Positions 8,985 to 17,266 of a DNA stretch of 64,000 bases are shown here, in pieces. The translations under genes were made by a program, and so were the position numbers. Source of the DNA: Clostridia bacterium (GTDB taxonomy: Bacteria > Bacillota > Clostridia > Oscillospirales > RGIG577); contig JAFWDJ010000012.1 of assembly GCA_017513095.1 (NCBI GenBank), positions 62,001 through 126,000 on the forward strand, in the 5' to 3' direction. The notes beneath the pieces are model-generated. The model saw only the letters and a list, made by a program, of their open reading frames with translations. It made no database searches and had not been told where the DNA came from. How positions within the stretch are numbered: the stretch's first letter is position 1; each line of letters starts with the position of its first letter.

Positions 8985-9695
8985 ATGAAACCGCTTATCG
9001 GCGTTGTGCCGCTTATTGATTACAAAAGAGAGAGCCTTTGGATGATCCCGGGATACATGGACGGCGTGCGCGCGGCGGGCGGCGTCCCCGTCATGCTGCC
9101 GCTTGGCGCCGACGGCGGCGATATACGATTTCTCGCCGAAACGATGTCGGGCTTTCTTTTCACGGGCGGGCAGGACGTGTCGCCCGAACATTACGATACG
9201 CGCCGCTCGCCGCTTTGCGGCGAGGTATCGCCCGAGCGCGACGCGCTCGAATTTGCGCTGCTTCGCGAGGTGCTGCGGCTCGATAAGCCCGTTTTGGGCA
9301 TCTGCCGCGGGATACAGCTTTTAAACGTATTCTCAGGCGGCACGCTTTATCAGGACCTGCCGTCGGAGCATCCGTCCGAAGTGCGCCATCAGATGAAGCC
9401 GCCCTACGACAGAACGGCGCATGAGGTTTACATAAATGAGGATTCAATGCTCTGCCGCATAACGGGGGAGCGGCGCATCACCGTGAACAGCTATCATCAT
9501 CAGGCTGTAAAGGAGCTTGGCGCGGGCCTCGTGTGCGCGGCGCAAGCGCCTGACGGCGTCGTAGAGGCCGCAGAGCTGCCCGAAAAACGCTTCGTTCTCG
9601 CCGTTCAGTGGCATCCCGAGTTCGACTTTCATAAAAGCGAATCGTCGCAAAGGCTGTTTTCGGCATTTGTCGGCGCGGCCGAAATCTTAAAATAA
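8985..9695 (+). CDS. Gamma-glutamyl-gamma-aminobutyrate hydrolase family protein (peptidase C26)
   Basis: A 236-residue class-I glutamine-amidotransferase-like hydrolase of the PuuD type. Visible are the nucleophile elbow GICRGIQLLNV (Cys near 107), the FTGGQDVSPEHY oxyanion region before it, and the catalytic QWHPEF His/Glu near 208-212. Family members split gamma-glutamyl amides such as gamma-glutamyl-GABA, but the substrate cannot be read here. I chose ATG 8985, where homologues begin (MKPLIGV); an in-frame ATG at 8943 lies inside the upstream hairpin. The ribosome site is weak. No polyamine-degradation genes are nearby. Confidence 0.88.
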   Translation: MKPLIGVVPLIDYKRESLWMIPGYMDGVRAAGGVPVMLPLGADGGDIRFLAETMSGFLFTGGQDVSPEHYDTRRSPLCGEVSPERDALEFALLREVLRLDKPVLGICRGIQLLNVFSGGTLYQDLPSEHPSEVRHQMKPPYDRTAHEVYINEDSMLCRITGERRITVNSYHHQAVKELGAGLVCAAQAPDGVVEAAELPEKRFVLAVQWHPEFDFHKSESSQRLFSAFVGAAEILK

Positions 9696-9706
9696 GTAAA
9701 TTATTA

Positions 9707-9735
9707 TTTACAATTCATTTTCGATGTAGTATGAT
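9707..9735 (+). promoter_or_regulatory. Promoter of the SLH protein gene
   Basis: TTTACA (9707-9712) and TATGAT (9730-9735) separated by 17 bases, 30 bases before the start codon. Confidence 0.65.
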
Positions 9736-9764
9736 ATAGATATCAAGCGAAAGGAGACTTAACG

Positions 9765-10553
9765 ATGAAAAGAAAAATTGCTCTGCTGTTGTGTTTGGTG
9801 CTTGCGATTGCGTGCGCGATCCCCGCGATGGCGGCGTATCAGCAGAATACCGAACTCGACCACTATAAATACATGAACGTCTATAAGGACGGCAAGGACA
9901 CGTACGTAAAGCCCGACCAGCCGATAACGCGCGGCGAGCTTGCAAACGTTATTTTCAACCTTTTAAACAGCAATACGAAGAACGTGGCGCTTCAGAATTA
10001 CACCAATTTTTCCGACCTTTCCGAGGATCACGAGTTCTTCAAGCAGATTAACTTCCTCGTATACCGTGGATTCTTAAACGGCTACCCCGACGGCACATTT
10101 AGGCCCGACGGCTATCTTACGCGCGCCGAGCTTGCCGAGGTCGTAGTCCGCACGCAGAAATTCGTTAAGAACAATACCGTCGTAAAGGCGCCCGACATCG
10201 AGGGGCACTGGGCGATGGGCTCGATAAATACGATGATAATCCGCGGCTTTATGAAGGGATATCCCGACGGAACGTTCAAGCCCGACAACATCCTTACGCG
10301 CGCCGAGGTTGCGGCGACGATGAACCGCGTGTACAACAGAGAGCTTGACAGCTCGTCAATACTTCAGAACACGAAGCTTATAAACTCGATTACGAATCAG
10401 GTCTATACGCCGTACGTGTTCAATCAGATATTCCCCGACCTGCCGAAGGATCACTGGGCATACGACGACATGATGGAGGCTTGCGTTTCCCACCGCATCT
10501 ATTGGGACGATGTAGGCAAGCGCGAAATATGGATACAGGAGCTTTACGACTGA
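9765..10553 (+). CDS. Secreted S-layer homology (SLH) domain protein
   Basis: The 262-residue protein starts with a clear signal peptide (MKRKIALLLCLVLAIACAI, cleavage probably after AMA near residue 23). Most of the rest is SLH modules, each with an ITRGELA- or LTRAELA-type core: about 30-85, 90-145 and 155-205, the latter two with the YPDGTFxPD signature (GYPDGTFRPDGYLTRAELAE and its twin). A C-terminal segment (PDLPKDHWAYDDMMEA) resembles another partial module. SLH domains normally bind pyruvylated cell-wall polymer and anchor proteins to the envelope. No catalytic domain is present, so a structural role is inferred. Start follows AAAGGAGAC; own promoter and terminator flank it. Confidence 0.93.
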   Translation: MKRKIALLLCLVLAIACAIPAMAAYQQNTELDHYKYMNVYKDGKDTYVKPDQPITRGELANVIFNLLNSNTKNVALQNYTNFSDLSEDHEFFKQINFLVYRGFLNGYPDGTFRPDGYLTRAELAEVVVRTQKFVKNNTVVKAPDIEGHWAMGSINTMIIRGFMKGYPDGTFKPDNILTRAEVAATMNRVYNRELDSSSILQNTKLINSITNQVYTPYVFNQIFPDLPKDHWAYDDMMEACVSHRIYWDDVGKREIWIQELYD

Positions 10554-10581
10554 TAAGTAAAGCGACAGGCTTTTTCGACAT

Positions 10582-10613
10582 AAAAACAGCCCCGACGCGT
10601 CGGGGCTGTTTTT
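10582..10613 (+). terminator. Terminator of the SLH gene
   Basis: AAAAACAGCCCCGACG with its complement forms a long near-continuous stem followed by five T. It also faces abrB, which ends at 10647 on the other strand. Confidence 0.92.
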
Positions 10614-10646
10614 CTTATATATTCTCGGATGGGTATATATTTTGTA

Positions 10647-10886
10647 TTATTCGGTCAATTCCTTTACGCAGTCTTCGCATACGATCTTGTTCTTGAAATT
10701 GGTAACGTTCTTCGCATTGCCGCAGAAGATACAGCCGGGCTGATACTTCTTTAAGATTATCGTGTTGCCGTCAACGTAAATTTCCAAAGAATCCTTTTCG
10801 GCGATATCGAGCGTGCGGCGAAGCTCTATGGGGAGCACTATACGGCCAAGCTCATCGACCTTTCTTACAATACCTGTAGATTTCAT
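10647..10886 (-). CDS. abrB: AbrB/SpoVT family transition-state regulator with zinc-ribbon tail
   Basis: The 79-residue product has the swapped-hairpin AbrB DNA-binding domain in residues 1-50 (KSTGIVRKVDELGRIVLPIELRRTL). The tail has two CxxC pairs (CIFCGN and CEDC), likely a small zinc ribbon, as seen in clostridial AbrB-type proteins. The family controls the switch between growth and stationary phase or sporulation. Start is preceded by AGGAGGAAAATGAA. The 200-base upstream gap holds a TATACT element on this strand but no clear -35. Confidence 0.92.
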   Translation of the reverse strand: MKSTGIVRKVDELGRIVLPIELRRTLDIAEKDSLEIYVDGNTIILKKYQPGCIFCGNAKNVTNFKNKIVCEDCVKELTE

Positions 10887-11090
10887 TTCATTTTCCTCCT
10901 ATGTTTAGATATCAAACGTGACAAAAATATAGAAATATGTCTTTGTTTATTTCATTTTAGTATACATTGGAAATTTTGGCAAGTACTAATCATCACCTTA
11001 CCGATAGTAAGATTTATCCAAAAAAGCATACTTTTTTAAAATCGGCGTATATAATAATACTTGAATTTTCGGGTGATACGGTGATGAAAC

Positions 11091-11687
11091 ATGATGAATA
11101 AATTGTTCGCCGCCATGATAATCGCGGGAAGCGTCGTCGGGATCGTCTGCGGACGCGGTGCGGACGTTTCCCGTGCGGTATTCGACGGCGCGTCCGAGGC
11201 CGTGCGCCTTTGCATTACGATAGGCGGCGCCGTCTGCCTCTGGTCGGGCCTTATGCGGATAATCGAAAGCTCGGATATGCTCTCCGGCCTCTGCCGCGCA
11301 ATCGCGCCCGCGATGAGACGCCTTTTTCCCGATATACCGCCCGAAAGTCCCGCCATGGCAAGCATAGTTATGAATATCGCAGCGAACCTTTTGGGACTTG
11401 CTAATGCGGCCACGCCCATTGGAATGCGGGCGATGGAGGAGATGAAGGCCCTAAACGGCGGGCGCGACGAGGCAAGCCGCTCGATGATAATGTTCGTCGT
11501 GATGAATACGGCGTCGTTTCAGCTTTTGTCGTCCTCGCTCATCGCGCTGCGCATAGAGGCGGGCTCGGCGTCCCCGTTCGAGGTCATGGCGCCGATATGG
11601 ATATCCTCCGCCGTATGCCTTTCGGGCGCGATACTCGCGGCGAAGCTTTTGGGCGCCTTAAATATTACGCGGAGGTATGAAAAATAA
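11091..11687 (+). CDS. spmA: Spore maturation protein A (nucleoside-recognition domain membrane protein)
   Basis: SpmA and SpmB are membrane proteins with the nucleoside recognition (Gate) domain, needed for spore core dehydration in Bacillus subtilis. This 198-residue product has an N-terminal membrane helix, the conserved LFPDIPPESPAMASIVMNIAANLLGLANAATPIGMRAM segment spread over about 80-115, and further hydrophobic segments. It ends in a four-base overlap with spmB. Upstream, CGTATATAAT loosely resembles a SigE-type -10 region, which would suit the known mother-cell regulation, but I could not define a confident -35. Confidence 0.93.
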   Translation: MMNKLFAAMIIAGSVVGIVCGRGADVSRAVFDGASEAVRLCITIGGAVCLWSGLMRIIESSDMLSGLCRAIAPAMRRLFPDIPPESPAMASIVMNIAANLLGLANAATPIGMRAMEEMKALNGGRDEASRSMIMFVVMNTASFQLLSSSLIALRIEAGSASPFEVMAPIWISSAVCLSGAILAAKLLGALNITRRYEK

Positions 11688-12208
11688 AGCTGCTGAGCGA
11701 AAATATGATGGCGGCGCTCATCGCCGCAATAATCGCGTACGGAGTATATAAGCGAACGCCCGTTTTCGACGAGTTCCTTGCGGGGGCGGCACAGGGGCTT
11801 CGAACGATAGCGAAAATACTGCCGTCGCTTTTGGGGCTTCTTTTCGCGATAGAGATATTCAAGGCCTCGGGCGCGCTCGACCTTCTGACGTTCGCGATAG
11901 GCCCGCTTTTGTCGCGCCTCGGCGTCCCGAAGGAGGTCGTGCCGCTTGCGCTGCTTCGCCCCGTATCGGGGAGCGGCTCACTTGCTATCGTAGCCGATAT
12001 TTTCAAAGACGCGGGCCCAGACAGCTTCGCGGGACGGTGCGCCTCGGTCATGATGGGCTCGACCGAGACGACGTTCTATACGATAGCCGTATATTTCGGC
12101 GCGGCGCGGATAAAAAAGATCGCCTATACGCCGATCGCCGCGCTGTTTGGCGACCTTTTGGGCTTCGCCGCGAGCATTATCATCGTGACACTTTTTTTCG
12201 GCAAATAA
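11684..12208 (+). CDS. spmB: Spore maturation protein B (probable ATA start)
   Basis: Second half of the spore-maturation pair. The 174-residue reading includes the family N-terminus (KLLSENMMAALIAAIIAYG) and the conserved KILPSLLGLLFAIEIFKASGALDLL and ALLRPVSGSGS segments. The first in-frame ATG (11705) lies 29 bases after the ribosome site GGAGG (11671-11675), too far, and loses the conserved KLLSE start. ATA at 11684 is eight bases after GGAGG and overlaps the spmA stop as ATAA, mirroring the common ATGA coupling. An in-frame TGA lies just upstream, so no earlier start exists. A start at ATG 11705 remains the fallback. Confidence 0.9.
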   Translation: MKLLSENMMAALIAAIIAYGVYKRTPVFDEFLAGAAQGLRTIAKILPSLLGLLFAIEIFKASGALDLLTFAIGPLLSRLGVPKEVVPLALLRPVSGSGSLAIVADIFKDAGPDSFAGRCASVMMGSTETTFYTIAVYFGAARIKKIAYTPIAALFGDLLGFAASIIIVTLFFGK

Positions 12209-12237
12209 AAAAATCGGGGCTTTCGCCCCGATTTTTT
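12208..12237 (+). terminator. Terminator of spmAB, probably bidirectional
   Basis: AAAAAATCGGGGC and its complement around TTTC, with T-runs on both strands, between convergent genes ending at 12208 and 12244. Confidence 0.92.
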
Positions 12238-12243
12238 GCCGAC

Positions 12244-12642
12244 TTATTCTTCAATCAAGCCTTGCTCAACCAATAAATCCTGGCACTTATTCACCGACGC
12301 GCGGATAAGATTGCCGCAGGAATAGCGCTCGTCTACGCGCTTTAATTCAAGAAGCTTGCCGCACGCGGAGGTGCCGAATTCCGCATCGAACCAGTTGTCG
12401 AGCTCCCGCACCATCGCGGACGTCTTCGGGGAGTCCCAAAGACCGAGCAGAAGCGCGCCGCCCGAGAGCGCGCCGCACGTTTTCTTGTTATGCCTGCCGC
12501 TGCAGAATGTGCGCGCCGCGTGCACCATCTGCGGATTTTCCTCGCCGCGTATTTCAAGCCCCGACATAAGGACTATCTGCGCGCAGCACAATCCCTGTTT
12601 TCTCAGTTCGCCTACTTTTGCGTCAAAATCAATGCGTTTCAT
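12244..12642 (-). CDS. C_GCAxxG_C_C family protein
   Basis: A 132-residue cytoplasmic protein with the cysteine pattern that names this family: GLCCAQIVL near 20, CGALSGGALLLG near 63-74, CGKLLE near 97 and YSCGNLI near 110. The family is widespread in anaerobes and is thought to be redox-active or to bind a metal centre, but no function is established. Start follows AAGGGGGATAAATA. It runs in the same direction as the downstream-lying transporter gene (12670) with a 27-base gap, so the two may form an operon. Confidence 0.85.
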   Translation of the reverse strand: MKRIDFDAKVGELRKQGLCCAQIVLMSGLEIRGEENPQMVHAARTFCSGRHNKKTCGALSGGALLLGLWDSPKTSAMVRELDNWFDAEFGTSACGKLLELKRVDERYSCGNLIRASVNKCQDLLVEQGLIEE

Positions 12643-12669
12643 TATTTATCCCCCTTCTTTTCGCCGTTT

Positions 12670-13608
12670 TTATATCAGCATAAGCTGTTTTAATATGAAT
12701 ACGAATATAAATATCGTGATAATCGACAGAAACGCCGAAAACACGACAAGCTCGCCCGCAAGCTCCGCGTCCGCGCCCATCTGCTGCGCCATCGTAAACG
12801 AGGCAATCGCTATGGGCGAGGCGAATATCGACAGGCACACGACGAGGTCCACGCCGCGAAAGCCGAGTGCGGCAGCTATGGGAAGCATTATCGCGGGCAC
12901 GACGATTATCTTTGCCGCAACGCCGAATATGAGCGCGCGTTTGTTCTTTTTCGCCGACGAGAATTTAAAGAGTCCGCCGAGCACCACGAGCGAGAGCGGC
13001 GTCGCCACGTCCGCAAGGTCGCCCGCGACGGAGATGATAACGTCGGGCAGCCTTATGCCCGAAACGAGCATAAGAACGCCGAACAGCGACGCGAGCACGA
13101 GCGGGTTCTTGCACACCTCTAAAAGCGTCTTTTTTAAGCTGAAGCTGCTGTCCGAAAACGCCGAGAGCACGAACACGGAAAGCACGTTGTACATCGGCAC
13201 GACGAGCGCGCTCGTTATCGCGGGCACGCCCGCGCTTGCCTCGCCGCAGAGCGATATCGCGATAGGTACGCCGAATATCACGAAATTGCTTCTGAATACG
13301 GCCTGTATCATGACCGAGCGGCGTCGGCGCTCCTTGACGAAGAAGCCCGTTATGAAGAACGCCGCGGCAAAGAGACACAGCACCGCGATAAAGGCAAACA
13401 TAAGAAGGCGCGGATTGAATACCGTGCCGATATCGGCGTTGTAAATGCTTACGAACAAAAGAAGCGGCAGAAAAACGTGAAAGCAGACACGGTTTATCTT
13501 TATGAGCACGTCGTCCGTGACCATTTTTAAAAGCCTTACGACATATCCTATCGCCAGCATGATAAAAAGGGGAAGTACTACCTCAAAAGATATTGCCAAG
13601 CTTTGCAT
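12670..13608 (-). CDS. Auxin efflux carrier (AEC) family transporter
   Basis: About 312 residues with some ten hydrophobic segments in two halves, characteristic of AEC/BART-superfamily permeases (N-terminal LPLFIMLAIGYVVRLL; LLSVFVLSAF; ITSALVVPMYNVLSVF). Bacterial relatives export or import organic acids such as malate or malonate; the substrate here is unknown. I chose ATG 13608 because AAAGGTGG lies eight bases before it; an in-frame ATG at 13635 has no ribosome site. It is followed by the C_GCAxxG gene. Confidence 0.87.
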   Translation of the reverse strand: MQSLAISFEVVLPLFIMLAIGYVVRLLKMVTDDVLIKINRVCFHVFLPLLLFVSIYNADIGTVFNPRLLMFAFIAVLCLFAAAFFITGFFVKERRRRSVMIQAVFRSNFVIFGVPIAISLCGEASAGVPAITSALVVPMYNVLSVFVLSAFSDSSFSLKKTLLEVCKNPLVLASLFGVLMLVSGIRLPDVIISVAGDLADVATPLSLVVLGGLFKFSSAKKNKRALIFGVAAKIIVVPAIMLPIAAALGFRGVDLVVCLSIFASPIAIASFTMAQQMGADAELAGELVVFSAFLSIITIFIFVFILKQLMLI

Positions 13609-13675
13609 CTGTCTGCCACCTTTGAAAAATTCCAATTTTATTGTAAATCACACGGGAAGCAAAGTCAATAAAATA

Positions 13676-13707
13676 CGTCCCGAAAAGGCAGCGGCCTTTT
13701 CGGGACG
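13676..13707 (-). terminator. Terminator of the GH26-like protein gene
   Basis: CGTCCCGAAAAGGC with its complement, separated by a tiny loop, 19 bases beyond the stop codon of the minus-strand gene at 13727. Confidence 0.8.
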
Positions 13708-13726
13708 TTTGAAGGAATTTAAAGCC

Positions 13727-15523
13727 TTATTCTCTGCTGTCAACGAGCATCGTGGCCGTGTCCGCGTCGTAATCGACGTCGAAGCCGAGCGATTCGCCGA
13801 GCTCTCTGAGCTTAAAGAAGTTGTTGCCGCCGATGTTGTAGGCGGTAAGCGAGGCCCGCCGGCCGTTTATCATTATCGCCTGCGAGCTTGCGACCGCGGA
13901 GGCCGAATTGTCGTGCCCCGTCGAAAGCTCTCCGCCGACGGGCACGTAGGGCGCGCCTGTCATTACGGTCACCGCGTTCTGCGCGGAGTCAAAATCGACG
14001 GAGAACTGGCTCCCCGTGCCGTTTAGAAGCATCGCTATATCGCGGAGCTTAAAGAAGTTGCTGCCGTTTATATTGTATATCTCCGCGTCCTTCGCCTCGC
14101 CGTTCACCCGAAGGTTCTGGCGCGTAAGGATCACCTTTACGTCGCTTTGCGGCTGCGGCGCCTGGCTGCCCGCGACAGTGAACTTCACGTCCTTTTTCAC
14201 GCCGTTCGAGAACGCGACGCCCACGGTATGCTCGCCCGGTGAGAGCGCATCGGCGTTAAGCTTATACTTAAACGGATAATCCGACGTCGCGTGCACCCAC
14301 TTGCCGTCAACGTACCACGACGCACTCAGATGCTCCGACGAATACGTGTACGCCGCAAGCTCAACAGTGCCCGAAAGCTTCGCGGAGATGCTTTCGAGCG
14401 GCGTGTAGTACTTCGCCCGGTCGCGCGCGCCGTGAAGCAGCGCGGCGTTGCCGTTTGCGCCCTTATCAAAGGCGGCCGTCATCGTGGGATTGTTGTATAT
14501 CGTATAGTCGCGCGGGCCGCCGCCGAAGCTCGAATCCGAGTAGATGATTGCCTTGATCTCGGGATAGAGCATCGGAAGGTACGCCATGGCCTTACAAACC
14601 TGCTCGGACGCGAAGGCGGTCGTGTCCTCGCCCTTTATCGTGTGCGCCGAGCCGCCCTCGGTCGCGATGAGCGGCTTTTTGTGAAGGCGCGAAAGGTTCA
14701 CGCCCTGCTGCACATTAAGAAGCGCATTGCCGTAAACGCCCACGCCGTAGAACTCGTCGCGCTGCGTATCGCCGTTTACGCTGTAACGGTCGTAATAGAG
14801 CGAAACGCCCACCCAGTCGACAACGTCGTCGCCGGGGTAGAATACGTCCATATCGAGCTTGTACGCGCTCGAATAATTCGGCGAAAAGACGAGCGCGACG
14901 TTCGGGCAGAGCTCGTGCGCGAGCGCCGCCGCGTGGCGGTAAGCGTCTATGTATTTCGCGGCAAGCGCGGTCGGGTCGGTCTCGGCCTCGCCCCAAACGT
15001 TCATCTCACCGCCGATGCGCAGGAACACGGGCGTGTTGAGCGTCGCGAGGAACTTAAAATCGGCGCGGAGCTGCTCGTCATACGTGCCGTTCGACACGGC
15101 GACGCAGTCGTCGCCCTCGCGCTCGAAGTTCAAGTTGATAAGCAGGGCGCGATTGCCGTCCGACACGTGGCTGCCGTAGAGATACGACCAGTATTCGAGC
15201 GAATACGCGTTGCCGAGGCTGTAATAGAACGAGATTATCGACTCGTCGGCAAATTCGCCGGAGTTGACAACGCCGTAATTTCCGTTAGGCAGGGTGCCCG
15301 AGGCTAAAATCCTTCCGAAGTACACGCCCGAGGGCTCGTGCTTTGCGCCGAATACGGGGTAATTCGGCCCCGGCGTGTCCGTGACGGCGTAAATTTCGGT
15401 ATTCGGGCTTGCGTCCTTATACGTCGTTTTGAAGGTCGTCGTGCCGTCGTTTGCCGACGCGGGGAAATAGAGCGCGCAGAGTATCAGCGCCGCGGCAAGA
15501 AGTCTCGCCAATGTTTTTTTCAT
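13727..15523 (-). CDS. Secreted GH26-like glycosidase with C-terminal copper-amine-oxidase-type stalk domains
   Basis: A 598-residue exported protein. Signal peptide MKKTLARLLAAALILCALYF is cleaved probably after SAN/ASA near residue 25. Residues about 90-340 form a TIM-barrel-like region resembling GH26: LRIGGEMNVW (candidate acid/base Glu near 173), a WVGVSLYYDRY strand, and PLIATEGGSAH (candidate nucleophile Glu near 298). A beta-rich segment follows (360-440). The C-terminus has two 'copper amine oxidase N-terminal' type repeats, INGSNFFKLRDIA and IGGNNFFKLRELG, which in clostridia are wall-associated stalks rather than oxidases. Mannan-type activity is inference only. The start was placed at the second ATG, ten bases after AGGAG. 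Confidence 0.8.
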   Translation of the reverse strand: MKKTLARLLAAALILCALYFPASANDGTTTFKTTYKDASPNTEIYAVTDTPGPNYPVFGAKHEPSGVYFGRILASGTLPNGNYGVVNSGEFADESIISFYYSLGNAYSLEYWSYLYGSHVSDGNRALLINLNFEREGDDCVAVSNGTYDEQLRADFKFLATLNTPVFLRIGGEMNVWGEAETDPTALAAKYIDAYRHAAALAHELCPNVALVFSPNYSSAYKLDMDVFYPGDDVVDWVGVSLYYDRYSVNGDTQRDEFYGVGVYGNALLNVQQGVNLSRLHKKPLIATEGGSAHTIKGEDTTAFASEQVCKAMAYLPMLYPEIKAIIYSDSSFGGGPRDYTIYNNPTMTAAFDKGANGNAALLHGARDRAKYYTPLESISAKLSGTVELAAYTYSSEHLSASWYVDGKWVHATSDYPFKYKLNADALSPGEHTVGVAFSNGVKKDVKFTVAGSQAPQPQSDVKVILTRQNLRVNGEAKDAEIYNINGSNFFKLRDIAMLLNGTGSQFSVDFDSAQNAVTVMTGAPYVPVGGELSTGHDNSASAVASSQAIMINGRRASLTAYNIGGNNFFKLRELGESLGFDVDYDADTATMLVDSRE

Positions 15524-15542
15524 AAGAATCATCTCCTGTGAT

Positions 15543-15575
15543 TAAAGCGCGCCCCGTGAGTCGGGGCGCGCTTTA
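15543..15575. terminator. GC-rich hairpin between two minus-strand genes
   Basis: AAAGCGCGCCCCG and its complement around TGAG; it follows the iron alcohol dehydrogenase (stop at 15595, minus strand) and lies upstream of the GH26-like gene. The T-run is short on the minus strand. Confidence 0.75.
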
Positions 15576-15594
15576 TTTTGAATTATCGCAAATT

Positions 15595-16773
15595 TTAAAG
15601 CTCGATGGGCTTTAATGCGTCTCTGTAAAGCTGTTCGATGTCGGCCTGCGTGGAGGTGCGCGGATTCATGCGCCAGCTGCTTACCTGGCTGCCCTTCATG
15701 GCGTCGACTGCCATTGCGGGGATGTGCGTCTCGTCAACGCCCACCTTGGAGAGCGACTCGGGTATGCCGATGGACTTTCCGAGCTCAACGACCTCCTCAA
15801 CGAGCATAGAGGGCTCGAAGAAGCCTATATCGCCGTCGGAAGCGCGGATATACTCGTAAATCTGGAGGTAGCGGTTCTCCTTGTCGGCGATCGCGTTGAA
15901 CTTTAACGCGTGCGGCAGAAGGATCGCGTTAGCTATGCCGTGAGGCACGTTGTAGTAGCCGCCGAGCGGGTGAGCCATTGCGTGAGCCATGCCGAGATAG
16001 CCCCACGAGAACGCTATGCCCGCGAAGTTGCTTCCGAGCATCATGCCGGATGCGGCCTCTATATCGGAGCGGTCCGCAACGAAGCGCCTGAGATACTTTC
16101 CGATATATTCCATAGCCTTCTGACCCATAGCGTCGGAGAAGGGGGTCGCGCCTCTCGAAATGAAGGACTCTACCGCGTGAGTGAGCGCGTCCATACCGGT
16201 GGAAGCGGCAACGAGCGGCGGAAGCTTCGTGATAAGGTTAGGGTCAAGAAGAATTATCGACGGCGTTAATTTGCCGGAAACTATCGAATACTTGAAGTTC
16301 GTCTTTCTGTTCGTGATAACGGCGAAGATGGTGTTCTCACTGCCGGTGCCCGCGGTCGTGGGTATTGCAACGATGGGCGGGATGGGGTTCTTGAAAAGGT
16401 CGATGCCGCCGGCGTAATCCTCGGGATTGCCGGGGTTGGTAGCCATAACGGCCGCAGCCTTGCCCGTATCCATGGGGCTGCCGCCGCCTAAGCATACGAT
16501 GGTCTCAAGCTTATTAGCCTTGAACACCTCGGCCGCTTTTAATACGGTCTCGGAGGACGGGTTCGGTTCAACGTCTAAAAACTTTTCATACGTTATGCCC
16601 GCGTTCTTTAAAATTTCCTCAACGGTACCGACAACGCCGGCCTTTTCAAGGCCGCGGTCGGAGATGAGTAGAGCGCGGTTCATGTTCTTTGCCTTGAGCC
16701 TGTCGCCGAGCGACGAGATGCAGCCTGCACCGAACGAAACGAGACCGGGGATAGCAAAGTTAAAGTTTTTCAT
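15595..16773 (-). CDS. Iron-containing alcohol dehydrogenase
   Basis: A 392-residue group III alcohol dehydrogenase, which interconverts alcohols and aldehydes or ketones with NAD(P)H and an Fe(II) centre. Seen are the nucleotide motif GGGSPMDTGKAAA near 97, TTAGTGSE near 140, and the metal ligands in DALTHAVE (about 195-202) and the HAMAHPLGG...PHGIANA region (His near 263-280). Such enzymes regenerate NAD during fermentation by reducing acetaldehyde or longer aldehydes; the substrate cannot be deduced. A good sigma-A promoter lies about 65 bases upstream. A second family member sits at 21447. Confidence 0.95.
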   Translation of the reverse strand: MKNFNFAIPGLVSFGAGCISSLGDRLKAKNMNRALLISDRGLEKAGVVGTVEEILKNAGITYEKFLDVEPNPSSETVLKAAEVFKANKLETIVCLGGGSPMDTGKAAAVMATNPGNPEDYAGGIDLFKNPIPPIVAIPTTAGTGSENTIFAVITNRKTNFKYSIVSGKLTPSIILLDPNLITKLPPLVAASTGMDALTHAVESFISRGATPFSDAMGQKAMEYIGKYLRRFVADRSDIEAASGMMLGSNFAGIAFSWGYLGMAHAMAHPLGGYYNVPHGIANAILLPHALKFNAIADKENRYLQIYEYIRASDGDIGFFEPSMLVEEVVELGKSIGIPESLSKVGVDETHIPAMAVDAMKGSQVSSWRMNPRTSTQADIEQLYRDALKPIEL

Positions 16774-16835
16774 TATTTTTATTCCTCCTTTTGGTGTGTT
16801 TGTTGTTTTTGATTTTAAAAATTCTTATATATAAA

Positions 16836-16865
16836 ATTATAACCAATCTTCGATCGTAAAGTCAA
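16836..16865 (-). promoter_or_regulatory. Promoter of the iron alcohol dehydrogenase
   Basis: On the minus strand TTGACT and a perfect TATAAT are separated by 18 bases, about 62 bases before the start codon. Confidence 0.7.
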
Positions 16866-16965
16866 CAAGAAAGCGCGAAAATATAAAAATTTAATGAAAC
16901 ATAAACGCATTTTTTGGTAAAAAAACCGAATGGGTATAAAACAAAAAAACCGCGGCGCGCCGCGT

Positions 16966-17190
16966 TCATTTCGCTGCGTCCGCGGCCTTCTTATCGCTTC
17001 GCCCGAGAATGTAATCCGCCGTAACGCCGTAATAATCAGCAAGGGCGATAAGATGGCGTATCGGCAGCTCGTTCGCGCCGCGCTCGTAGCGGGCGTACAT
17101 CGTCTGCGACGTGCCCAACACCTGTGCGATCTCCGCCTGCGTCTTGTCGTGGTCCTCCCTCAGATCGCGCATCCTCCGCCGATAATCCAT
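16966..17190 (-). CDS. Small XRE-family transcriptional regulator
   Basis: A 74-residue protein that is almost only a Cro/cI-type helix-turn-helix: RMRDLREDHDKTQAEIAQVL, then the recognition helix GTSQTMYARYERGANELPI and the final LADYYGVTADYILGR typical of the fold. It lies divergent from the large secreted protein at 17426. Two similar 16-base palindromes in the shared gap (17221-17236 and 17246-17261) are the obvious candidate operators, implying self-control and perhaps control of the neighbour. Start follows GAGGGGGTGAGA. Confidence 0.9.
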   Translation of the reverse strand: MDYRRRMRDLREDHDKTQAEIAQVLGTSQTMYARYERGANELPIRHLIALADYYGVTADYILGRSDKKAADAAK

Positions 17191-17220
17191 TCTCTCACCC
17201 CCTCGGTATTATTCTAATTG

Positions 17221-17236
17221 AGTAAATTTATTTACT
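17221..17236. promoter_or_regulatory. Palindromic operator candidate 1 (XRE regulator)
   Basis: Perfect 16-base palindrome AGTAAATTTATTTACT, 30 bases upstream of the XRE start codon. Confidence 0.6.
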
Positions 17237-17237
17237 A

Positions 17238-17266
17238 TTGACTTTAGTACATATATTTACTAATTA
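17238..17266 (+). promoter_or_regulatory. Possible promoter toward the 1318-residue protein, overlapping operator candidate 2
   Basis: TTGACT (17238-17243) and TAATTA (17261-17266) with a 17-base spacer. The spacer holds AGTACATATATTTACT (17246-17261), an imperfect copy of the neighbouring palindrome, centred 25 bases away. Binding there would block this promoter. The remaining gap to 17425 is A/T-rich with no other recognisable element. Confidence 0.45.

Noticed and set aside
12356-13444. 362-codon plus-strand frame across the C_GCAxxG and AEC genes
   Set aside because: Spans two real genes with clear family motifs on the minus strand; Ser/Thr-rich artefact.
14291-15307. Long open frame (338 codons) antisense to the GH26-like gene
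   Set aside because: Arg/Val-rich product without a ribosome site; it mirrors the codon pattern of the real gene on the other strand.
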